From Xanthobacteraceae bacterium (GTDB taxonomy: Bacteria; Pseudomonadota; Alphaproteobacteria; Rhizobiales; Xanthobacteraceae), in assembly GCA_025929595.1 (NCBI GenBank), contig JAICQA010000119.1, positions 1 through 8,005 on the forward strand: a stretch of DNA of 8,005 nt, written 5' to 3'. The notes under the pieces were generated by a model. That model had not been told where the DNA came from. It made no database searches and saw only the letters and a program-made list of their open reading frames with translations. Within the stretch, counting starts at the first letter, position 1, and every line of letters starts with the position of its first letter. This document shows, piece by piece, positions 1 to 5,651 of the stretch. A program made the position numbers and the translations under genes.

Positions 1-136
1 CGCGATCGAAATGGCCGAACGGTCCGGCGAACGACCAGTTCAGGCGCTCCGGCTTCGGACCCGCCTCGGCCGCGAACGCGGGGCCGGTGGTGCCGAGAAG
101 AGCGGCGCTGATAAGGGCGGCGGAGAGAAGACGCAT
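1..136 (-). CDS. petC: Cytochrome c1 of the bc1 complex, N-terminal fragment (runs off the left edge)
   Basis: Only the first 45 codons are in the window. They encode a classic Sec signal peptide: MRLL, then an Ala/Leu-rich hydrophobic stretch, ending near PAFAAEA (residues about 19-25). The start of the mature protein follows, with the motif WSFAGPFGHFDR at about residues 34-45. That Trp-Phe-x-Gly-Pro-Phe-Gly-x-Phe-Asp pattern is typical of the mature N-terminus of bacterial cytochrome c1. The CXXCH haem site lies outside the window. Cytochrome c1 is the periplasm-facing c-type haem subunit that passes electrons from the Rieske centre to soluble or membrane cytochrome c. The ATG lies 13 bases after the cytochrome b stop, in a different reading frame, with a GGTGA-type ribosome site in the gap. 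Position and motif agree, so identity is fairly sure although most of the gene is missing. Confidence 0.87.
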   Translation of the reverse strand, partial: MRLLSAALISAALLGTTGPAFAAEAGPKPERLNWSFAGPFGHFDR

Positions 137-149
137 CGATTTCACCGTC

Positions 150-1400
150 TCACCCCTTGGCCGGCATCGGATCGGACTCTTTGCCTTTGAGCACCGATTC
201 CGCGATCGAGGACGGCAGCGGCTTCGGCTTCTCGATGAAGCCGAGCAGCGGCAGGATGACGAGGAAGTGGAGGAAGTAGTAGGCGGTCAGGATGCGCGCG
301 GCGATGACGTAGATGCCTTCCGCCGGCTTGGCGCCGAGATAGCCGAGGCCGATGCAGACCACGAGCAGGATCCAGAAGAACTGCTTGTAGAGCGGCCGAT
401 AACGCGCCGAACGCACCTTCGACGTGTCGAGCCACGGCACGAACACCAGCACGACGATCGAGCCGAACATCGCGATGACGCCGCCGAGTTTCGACGGGAT
501 GGCGCGCAGGATCGCGTAGAACGGCAGGAAGTACCATTCGGGCACGATATGCGGCGGCGTCTGGAGCGGATTGGCCGGGATGTAGTTGTCCGAGTGGCCG
601 AGATAGTTCGGGACGTAGAACACGAGCCAAGCGAACAGGATGAAAAACACGATCATCGCGAAACTGTCTTTGATCGTGGCGTAGGGCGTGAAGGCCACCG
701 TGTCCTTGTTCGACTTCACGTCGATGCCGGCCGGATTGTTCTGGCCGACAACGTGCAGCGCCCAGATGTGCAGCAGCACGACGCCGAAGAGCACGAACGG
801 CAGCAGGTAGTGCAGCGAGAAGAAGCGCTTCAGCGTCGGCTCATCGACCGAGTAGCCGCCCCACAGCCAGGTCACGATCGGCTCGCCGACGAAGGGCAGC
901 GCCGAGAACAGGTTGGTGATGACCGTCGCCGCCCAGAAGCTCATCTGGCCCCACGGGAGCACGTAGCCCATGAAGGCCGTCGCCATCATCAGCAGGAACA
1001 GGATCACGCCGAGAATCCACAGGACCTCGCGCGGCTCCTTGTACGACCCGTAATAGAGACCGCGGAAGATGTGGACATAGACCGCGAGGAAGAACATCGA
1101 CGCGCCGTTGGCGTGGATGTAGCGCAAGAGCCAACCGTAATTGACGTTGCGCATGATATGCTCGACGGAGTCGAACGCATCGGCTGACGTCGGCGTGTAA
1201 TGCATCACCAGCACGATGCCGGTCACGATCTGCACCATCAGGACGACTGTCAGGATTCCGCCGAACGTCCACCAGTAGTTCAGGTTGCGCGGCGTCGGAT
1301 AGTCGACGAACGAGGATTTGAGCAGGCCGAGCACAGGAAGGCGGCGCTCGAACCAGGCGAGCGCCTTGTTCTCTGGAATGTAGGTACCGTGTCCGTGCAT
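150..1400 (-). CDS. petB: Cytochrome b of the ubiquinol-cytochrome c reductase (bc1) complex
   Basis: A 416-residue integral membrane protein carrying the two b haems and the Qo and Qi quinone sites of complex III. Visible landmarks are the two haem-ligand pairs, His96/His110 (IHANGAS and YVHIFRGLYY) and His197/His211 (SLHYLLPF and LLHIWALH), each pair 14 residues apart. The Qo-site segments MGYVLPWGQMSFW (144-156) and PEWY (287-290) are also intact. Hydrophobic segments are consistent with the usual eight helices, the last ones at about 341-357 and 368-388. The length is normal for an unfused alphaproteobacterial cytochrome b. It sits between the Rieske gene (15 bases upstream) and cytochrome c1 (13 bases downstream), so it is the middle gene of a fbcFBC/petABC operon. 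The ATG has a modest GGGG ribosome site about 10 bases upstream. Some relatives fuse this gene to cytochrome c1; here a TGA stop separates them. Confidence 0.97.
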   Translation of the reverse strand: MHGHGTYIPENKALAWFERRLPVLGLLKSSFVDYPTPRNLNYWWTFGGILTVVLMVQIVTGIVLVMHYTPTSADAFDSVEHIMRNVNYGWLLRYIHANGASMFFLAVYVHIFRGLYYGSYKEPREVLWILGVILFLLMMATAFMGYVLPWGQMSFWAATVITNLFSALPFVGEPIVTWLWGGYSVDEPTLKRFFSLHYLLPFVLFGVVLLHIWALHVVGQNNPAGIDVKSNKDTVAFTPYATIKDSFAMIVFFILFAWLVFYVPNYLGHSDNYIPANPLQTPPHIVPEWYFLPFYAILRAIPSKLGGVIAMFGSIVVLVFVPWLDTSKVRSARYRPLYKQFFWILLVVCIGLGYLGAKPAEGIYVIAARILTAYYFLHFLVILPLLGFIEKPKPLPSSIAESVLKGKESDPMPAKG

Positions 1401-1415
1401 CGAGCTTTGCCCCGC

Positions 1416-1934
1416 TCAGCCGATCCGGATGGACGTGTCGGAAACGAATTCGTACGGCGGCACCAGCAGATTCAACGGCGCCGGCCCGCGGCGGATACGG
1501 CCGGACGTGTCGTAATGCGAACCGTGGCACGGGCAGAACCAGCCGTCGAAATCGCCCTGATGGCCGAGGGGCACGCAACCGAGATGCGTGCAGACGCCGA
1601 CGAGGACGAGCCACTGATCCTTGCCTTCCTTGACCCGTGCCTGATCCGGCTGCGGATCGGGAAGCTGGTTGAGCGGCACCGCACGCGCCTCGTCGATTTC
1701 CTTCTTCGAGCGGTGCGAAATGAAGACCGGCTTGCCGCGCCACTTCACGGTGATGATCTGGCCTTCGGCGATCGGCGTGAGGTCGACGTCCGTCGACGCG
1801 AGCGCCAGCACCGAAGCGTCGGGATTCATCTGATGAATCAGTGGCCAGATCGCCGCCGCAACGCCCACCGCGCCTGCGGCGCCGGTGGCGATATAGAGAA
1901 AGTCGCGTCGAGTGGTGCCGGCTGTCGTCGCCAC
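1416..1934 (-). CDS. petA: Rieske iron-sulfur subunit of the bc1 complex
   Basis: A 172-residue protein with a single N-terminal membrane anchor and a periplasmic Rieske [2Fe-2S] domain, which takes the first electron from ubiquinol in complex III. The N-terminus TTRRDFL (7-13), followed by an Ala/Gly-rich helix (about 14-33), is an uncleaved Tat-type signal anchor, as usual for this subunit. The cluster-binding boxes are CTHLGC (115-120) and CPCHGSHYD (134-142). Cys115, His117, Cys134 and His137 would be the ligands and Cys120-Cys136 the disulfide. The start codon is GTG; no suitable in-frame ATG lies upstream, and an AAGGA ribosome site sits 7 bases before it. It is the first gene of the operon, followed by cytochrome b after 15 bases. 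A 17-base palindrome lies within codons near residues 32-37. Confidence 0.97.
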   Translation of the reverse strand: MATTAGTTRRDFLYIATGAAGAVGVAAAIWPLIHQMNPDASVLALASTDVDLTPIAEGQIITVKWRGKPVFISHRSKKEIDEARAVPLNQLPDPQPDQARVKEGKDQWLVLVGVCTHLGCVPLGHQGDFDGWFCPCHGSHYDTSGRIRRGPAPLNLLVPPYEFVSDTSIRIG

Positions 1935-2197
1935 GGTTCGGTCCTTGCCCCTTTAGCCGATACCCCGGGATTGGACGCTCTCAAAACGCATCGCCGCGAG
2001 ACGGGCCAACGTTCGACTTAGCCGCTCGCGGCGCGGGTTTGGCGCCCTTTTCGAATGCATCTAATTACATCACTGCCCCGTGTTGTCCAGCATGGGGGCT
2101 GCGGCACTCCGTCATGTGCCCATGCCAAATGGCTTATGGTCGTCGGCGTGCTTTTGCAGCGCGTCACGGCATTTCGCAGCGGATCCGGCGGTGGAAA
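1935..2197. promoter_or_regulatory. Divergent intergenic region between the bc1 operon and trmL-hemF
   Basis: These 263 bases separate oppositely oriented genes, so promoters for both directions should lie here. For the minus strand, one weak sigma-70-like pair is TTGAGA (1979-1984) and TATCGG (1957-1962), 16 bases apart, just before the Rieske gene. A second is TGGACA (2084-2089) followed by AT-rich sequence around 2061-2069. Neither has both boxes close to consensus. For the plus strand I see no convincing promoter. Small inverted repeats cluster at 2091-2133: CATGGG/CCCATG, GGCAC/GTGCC and GCCA-AA-TGGC. No FNR/FixK-type TTGAT-N4-ATCAA site was found by eye. The upstream in-frame extension of trmL does not look like protein of that family. 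Confidence 0.4.
1942..1946 (-). promoter_or_regulatory. Ribosome-binding site of the Rieske gene (supports a GTG start)
   Basis: On the minus strand AAGGA lies 7 bases before the GTG at 1934-1932, within a purine-rich AAGGGGCAAGGA tract. The good spacing, together with the Tat-like TTRRDFL sequence beginning a few codons later, supports GTG as the true start. Confidence 0.6.
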
Positions 2198-2665
2198 ATG
2201 TCCCTCACGATTGCGCTTTATGAGCCCGACATTCCTCAGAATACCGGCACGATCATGCGGCTTGCGGCTTGCTTCGGCATCGAAGTGCACTTCGTCGGAC
2301 CGGCGAGCTTTCCGACGACGGAACGCGCGTTCCGACGCGCCGGGCTGGACTATCTCGACCACGTGCGGCTGGTGAATCACGTCACCTTTGGCGACTTCGA
2401 CGCCTGGCGCCGGTCCGAAGGCCGCCGGCTCGTTCTCCTCAGCACCAAGGCGGAAACGATTTACACCGGCTTCGGATTCAAGCCTAATGATGTCCTCTTG
2501 TGCGGTCGCGAATCGTCCGGCGTGCCGGAAGCAGTTCACGCGGCCGCTGACTTCCGTGTGCGGGTGCCGTTACGGCAGCACCTGCGCTCCCTGAATGTCG
2601 CAGTGTGCCTCGCCATGGTCGTCGGCGAATCGCTGCGCCAGACTGGAGGATTTCCGGATGGCTGA
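2198..2665 (+). CDS. trmL: tRNA (cytidine(34)-2'-O)-methyltransferase, SPOUT family
   Basis: A 155-residue SPOUT-fold (SpoU/TrmH class) RNA methyltransferase, full length for TrmL (YibK). In characterised members it methylates the 2'-hydroxyl of wobble base 34 in certain tRNA-Leu species using S-adenosylmethionine, acting as a cytoplasmic dimer. The N-terminus MSLTIALYEPDIPQNTGTIMR contains the motif-1 Asn15 and Arg21. Motif 2 is LCGRESSGVPE (101-111). Motif 3 is VPLRQHLRSLNVAVCLAM (123-140), including Ser131-Leu-Asn133. Together these form the trefoil-knot cofactor pocket. The frame stays open upstream, but family alignments begin at MSLTIALYEP, and GGTGG precedes this ATG by a few bases. 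It is divergent from the bc1 operon and overlaps hemF by 8 bases, so it is probably co-transcribed with hemF. The exact tRNA substrate in this organism is inferred from the family. Confidence 0.94.
   Translation: MSLTIALYEPDIPQNTGTIMRLAACFGIEVHFVGPASFPTTERAFRRAGLDYLDHVRLVNHVTFGDFDAWRRSEGRRLVLLSTKAETIYTGFGFKPNDVLLCGRESSGVPEAVHAAADFRVRVPLRQHLRSLNVAVCLAMVVGESLRQTGGFPDG
2645..2650 (+). promoter_or_regulatory. Strong ribosome-binding site for hemF inside trmL
   Basis: GGAGGA, a near-perfect Shine-Dalgarno sequence, lies within the last codons of trmL, 7 bases before the hemF ATG at 2658. It fixes the hemF start even though that frame is open further upstream. Confidence 0.8.
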
Positions 2666-3572
2666 ACCCGCCGTTCATCGAATCGGACTGCACGCCGACA
2701 TCGAGAGCCGCAAGGCACGCGCACGCGCCTGGTTCGAGGAATTGCGCGACGGCATCTGCGCGGCCCTCGAGACCCTCGAGGACGACGCGCCGGCCGAAAT
2801 TTACGACGGCGCGCCCGGCCGTTTTGAGCGCACGCCTTGGGAGCGCAAGGATCACACCGGCCAGCCAGCCGGCGGCGGCGAGATGGCCATGCTGCACGGC
2901 CGTCTGTTCGAGAAAGCTGGCGTCCATGTCTCGACCGTGCATGGCGAGTTCGGGCCGGAGTTTCGCAAGGAGATTCCGGGCGCGGACAAGGACCCGCGCT
3001 TCTGGGCCTCGGGCATTTCGCTGATCGTGCATCCGCGCAGCCCGCACGTCCCTGCCGTCCACATGAACACGCGGCACGTCGTGACGACGAAGGCGTGGTT
3101 CGGCGGCGGCGCCGATCTCACGCCGGTGCTCGACGCGCGGCGCAATCAGGACGATCCCGATACCGTGGTCTTTCATGCGGCGATGAAAGCCGCCTGCGAC
3201 CGGCACGCCGGCGTTGCCGACTACGACAAATACAGGAAGTGGTGCGACGAATATTTCTTCCTGAAGCACAGGAACGAGCCCCGCGGCATCGGCGGCATCT
3301 TCTTCGACTGGCACGACAACGGCGATTTCGACAAGGACTTCGCTTTCGTGCGCGAAGTCGGCTTCTCGTTCCTTGAAATCTATCCCGAGCTTGTCCGGCG
3401 CAACTTTGGCAAGCCGTGGACGGAAACCGAGCGCGACGAGCAGCTTGTCCGCCGCGGACGCTATGTCGAATTCAATCTGCTCTACGACCGCGGCACGATG
3501 TTCGGCCTCAAGACCGGCGGCAACGTCGACTCGATCCTCTCCTCGCTGCCGCCGCTGGTGAAGTGGCCGTAG
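2658..3572 (+). CDS. hemF: Oxygen-dependent coproporphyrinogen III oxidase
   Basis: A 304-residue soluble enzyme, normal length for HemF. It decarboxylates two propionates of coproporphyrinogen III with O2 to give protoporphyrinogen IX, a late step of haem (and, if present, bacteriochlorophyll) synthesis. Family signatures are intact: FWASGISLIVHPRSPHVP (115-132), VHMNTRH (134-140), WFGGGADLTP (147-156), RGIGGIFFD (209-217), and the C-terminal block RGRYVEFNLLYDRGTMFGL (266-284) followed by TGG and SILSSLPPLVKWP. His125, His135, Asp153 and Arg139 lie in these conserved stretches. The start sits inside trmL with an 8-base overlap and a strong ribosome site. The neighbouring bc1 operon needs haem, giving a plausible functional link but no proof of co-regulation. 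The gene ends 4 bases from the stop of the convergent DM13 gene. Confidence 0.97.
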   Translation: MAEPAVHRIGLHADIESRKARARAWFEELRDGICAALETLEDDAPAEIYDGAPGRFERTPWERKDHTGQPAGGGEMAMLHGRLFEKAGVHVSTVHGEFGPEFRKEIPGADKDPRFWASGISLIVHPRSPHVPAVHMNTRHVVTTKAWFGGGADLTPVLDARRNQDDPDTVVFHAAMKAACDRHAGVADYDKYRKWCDEYFFLKHRNEPRGIGGIFFDWHDNGDFDKDFAFVREVGFSFLEIYPELVRRNFGKPWTETERDEQLVRRGRYVEFNLLYDRGTMFGLKTGGNVDSILSSLPPLVKWP

Positions 3573-3576
3573 GCCG

Positions 3577-4071
3577 TCAGCTTGCCGGCTTCAGGTCTGC
3601 GGGCGAGATCAGCACGCCGAACGCCTCGCACCAGATGACGACGCTCGGAAATTGCTTGAGGTCGACGCCCGCCGGGATCGCGTAGCGCTGGCTGCCCTGA
3701 AATGCGCGCAGCCGTCCCAGATCGACGAACATCGTTCCCTTCACGTCTTCGGCCTTCCGCACATTCGCCTTCGGCACGAGATAGACGTGATATTTCGGAC
3801 CCGGCCCGACCTTGAAGTCGGATTCCAGAAACACCGTCTTCTCATAAACGCTCACCTTGCCGCTGCCGTAATGCACCGGGTCGGAAGGATCGGCGTGAAT
3901 AAAGGTGCCGTTGGCCACGAGTGCAGAGCGATCGGTCTCGGTGAGTTGCTCCACCGCCGGCGGCGGCGGAAAGAGATAGGGAAAGAAGAAGATCCCGAGC
4001 GCGAAGCCGAAGCCCGTGCCGAGCAATCCGCCGAAGAGAAAAATCAGCAGGCCACGCCAAAAACGCCGCAT
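3577..4071 (-). CDS. Membrane-anchored DM13-domain protein
   Basis: A 164-residue protein. Residues 1-34 form a short positive N-terminus (MRRFWR) and one long Gly/Phe-rich hydrophobic helix, then a PPPP turn, so it is probably an inner-membrane anchor with the rest in the periplasm. Residues about 52-160 match the DM13 domain: a start resembling NGTFIHADPSDPVHYGSGKV (54-73), a middle with FKVGPGPKYHVYLV (86-99), DLGRLRAFQGSQRYAIP (117-133), and an end with VVIWCEAFGVLIS (144-156). The family is described as a possible electron-transfer module with a nearly invariant cysteine; here Cys148 is the only cysteine. Its partner and reaction are unknown. A good GAGGAG ribosome site lies 9 bases before the ATG. 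It follows the CCA-enzyme gene after 48 bases and probably ends that operon. Domain assignment is from recognised motifs. Confidence 0.85.
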   Translation of the reverse strand: MRRFWRGLLIFLFGGLLGTGFGFALGIFFFPYLFPPPPAVEQLTETDRSALVANGTFIHADPSDPVHYGSGKVSVYEKTVFLESDFKVGPGPKYHVYLVPKANVRKAEDVKGTMFVDLGRLRAFQGSQRYAIPAGVDLKQFPSVVIWCEAFGVLISPADLKPAS

Positions 4072-4080
4072 CGCGATGCT

Positions 4081-4086
4081 CTCCTC
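4081..4086 (-). promoter_or_regulatory. Ribosome-binding site of the DM13 gene
   Basis: On the minus strand GAGGAG lies 9 bases before the ATG at 4071. It is stronger than the sites of the overlapping genes upstream, which suggests that this last gene is translated independently and not by coupling. Confidence 0.65.
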
Positions 4087-4119
4087 TTTCCCGCCTGTAC
4101 GCGCGGAAGAGATCGACCG

Positions 4120-5391
4120 TTACTCGCCGCCTCGCTCTTTCTCCTGTTCGATCGCCCAGTCGCGGATCGCGTAAAGAACGTCCCACTCTTCCGGAAACCC
4201 ACTCTCGACCCACGCCGTCTCCGCCCGCGCCAGGATCGAACCGAGCGCCGGCCCCTTCTCCACACCCTTGTCGAGAAATTGCTGCGCCGTGTAAGGGCAT
4301 TTCGGGACCAGCCATTCCTCCGGCAGCGCGTAGAGTTCGCTCCAACCTGCTTCGTCAGTCTTCTCTTCCGCGCGCGACAACGCAAGGAGCACGCGGTCGC
4401 GATAGTTGTCGTTACCGATCCGGTAGAGCACCGCCCGCCGCGCCACCGGCCCCATGTCGGGCGCAACCTGCCACCAGTGCTCGGCCATGGTGCGCAGCCG
4501 GCGGGTCTCGTCGTTCGTGAGTCGCAACCGCTCGCGCAGCCGTTCGGCATCCTCGCGCACGCGCACGGCAAGCGCCCCCAGCCGCCGCGTCGCGTCGGGC
4601 TCCAGATCGTAGTCCGCCTCGGCCTTCGCCATGTTGCTGAAGCTCGCGAGCCACGGCACGCCCGCGAGCACGTCGATCAGGATGCCCGTTTCGGACATCA
4701 CGGCGAGCGTCGGAGTTGCATGCGGAGCGAGCAAGAGTTTCAGCAATTCGCTGCGCACCCGCTCGCGCGAAAGCGAGGCAAGCTGCTCGCGCGCCGCGAT
4801 ACAGGCGGCCAGCCCGTCCGCATCCGGTAGCCCGCCGTCGCTATAGGCTGCATGAAACCGGAAGAAGCGCAGAATCCGCAGGTAATCTTCCGCGATCCGC
4901 GTCGTGGCATTGCCGATGAAGCGCACGCGGCGCGCCGCGATGTCTTTCATGCCGCCGGCGAAATCGAACACCTTGCCGTCGCGGTCGGCCGACATCGCGT
5001 TGATCGTAAAATCGCGCCGCAAGGCGTCGGCCTTCCAGTCGCGCCCGAAACGCACCACGGCATGACGGCCGTCCGTCTCGACATCCCGGCGCAACGTCGT
5101 CACTTCAAACGGCCTGTCGTTCACGACCACGGTGACGGTGCCGTGCTCGATGCCCGTCGGAACCACCCGCATGCCCGCGGCGGTCGCACGCCGCATCACC
5201 ACGTCCGGCGTCGCCGTTGTCGCGAGGTCGACCTCTCGCACAGGCAGTCCGAGCAGCGCGTTGCGCACCGCGCCGCCGACGGCGCGCGCCTCTTCGCCGT
5301 CGGCGTCGAGAACCGCAAACAATTTGGGCATCGCGCCCTCGAACAGCCAGGGCGCGCTTTCGCGCGTCAGCCGCGGGTGGGCGGCGCTCAT
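4120..5391 (-). CDS. cca: CCA tRNA nucleotidyltransferase (class II)
   Basis: A 423-residue class II nucleotidyltransferase of the CCA-adding/poly(A) polymerase superfamily, which adds or repairs the 3' CCA end of tRNAs in the cytoplasm. The catalytic head includes GGAVRNALLG (39-48), the metal-binding pair Glu53-x-Asp55 in VREVDLAT, and RRDFTINAM (125-133). The neck region includes EDYLRILRFFRFHAAY (168-183) and SRERVRSELLKLL (208-220). The C-terminal two-fifths are helical and Arg/Glu-rich, as expected for the tail that holds the tRNA. The first acidic metal ligand is Glu where Asp is more common; class II enzymes are usually written as allowing either. ATG overlaps the upstream stop as ATGA (4 bases), suggesting translational coupling. 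A start at Met21 is possible, but the first 20 residues (ending APWLFEGA) resemble the family N-terminus. A poly(A) polymerase is the main alternative; most alphaproteobacterial proteins of this length and type are annotated as CCA-adding. Confidence 0.92.
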   Translation of the reverse strand: MSAAHPRLTRESAPWLFEGAMPKLFAVLDADGEEARAVGGAVRNALLGLPVREVDLATTATPDVVMRRATAAGMRVVPTGIEHGTVTVVVNDRPFEVTTLRRDVETDGRHAVVRFGRDWKADALRRDFTINAMSADRDGKVFDFAGGMKDIAARRVRFIGNATTRIAEDYLRILRFFRFHAAYSDGGLPDADGLAACIAAREQLASLSRERVRSELLKLLLAPHATPTLAVMSETGILIDVLAGVPWLASFSNMAKAEADYDLEPDATRRLGALAVRVREDAERLRERLRLTNDETRRLRTMAEHWWQVAPDMGPVARRAVLYRIGNDNYRDRVLLALSRAEEKTDEAGWSELYALPEEWLVPKCPYTAQQFLDKGVEKGPALGSILARAETAWVESGFPEEWDVLYAIRDWAIEQEKERGGE

Positions 5392-5651
5392 TTGATGCGG
5401 CCCGGAATGAGCTTGCCGTCTTCGTACCGCGCCGGCTCATAAACGCCGGTGGTCGGCGCGCCGCCGAAATGCGCGAAGACGAGCAGCCCCGCGATCACGA
5501 GCACACAGCCTGCGATTCCCAGCGATGCGACGATCTTGGCAGGCCAGTTCTCGCGCTCGCGCGCGTCACGCTGCGTCGCGTAGAGCACCACCGCATAGAC
5601 GGCGAAGGGCGCAAGGAAGAGCAAAAACTGGGTGAGGATCGTGCGTCCCAT
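5388..5651 (-). CDS. Small two-helix membrane protein, DUF6111-like
   Basis: An 87-residue protein with two predicted transmembrane helices, about residues 5-25 (TQFLLFLAPFAVYAVVLY) and 38-62. They are joined by a charged, Arg/Glu-rich loop (QRDARERENWP, 27-37). The tail ends in YEPARYEDGKLIPGRIK. This layout, including the Tyr-x-Pro-Ala ... Asp-Gly-Lys-Leu-x-Pro-Gly tail, resembles proteins annotated DUF6111 in Rhizobiales; function is unknown. The start is placed at the ATG that shares one base with the Nudix stop (TGATG). The frame is open 18 codons further upstream, but that part lies inside the Nudix gene and reads as polar sequence with no family resemblance. Its own stop overlaps the CCA-enzyme start (ATGA). 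There is no clear ribosome site, so its translation is probably coupled to that of the Nudix gene. The family name is from memory; the membrane topology is directly visible. Confidence 0.78.
   Translation of the reverse strand: MGRTILTQFLLFLAPFAVYAVVLYATQRDARERENWPAKIVASLGIAGCVLVIAGLLVFAHFGGAPTTGVYEPARYEDGKLIPGRIK

Noticed and set aside
87..1187. 366-residue open frame on the plus strand opposite cytochrome b
   Set aside because: Product is almost entirely Arg/Glu/Asp/His-rich with no domain. It is the antisense shadow of the well-supported cytochrome b gene in GC-rich DNA.
1200..2021. Plus-strand open frame over the start of cytochrome b and the Rieske gene
   Set aside because: Low-complexity charged product, antisense to two genes with intact catalytic motifs.
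1841..2197. Upstream in-frame extension of trmL
   Set aside because: The extension is Arg/Pro-rich and overlaps the Rieske start; TrmL proteins begin at MSLTIALYEP, encoded from 2198.
2484..3314. 276-residue minus-strand open frame opposite trmL and hemF
   Set aside because: Antisense to conserved HemF and TrmL signatures; no domain recognised.
3652..4830. 392-residue plus-strand open frame opposite the DM13 and CCA genes
   Set aside because: Spans two unrelated real genes and their gap, with an Arg-rich product and no recognisable domain.
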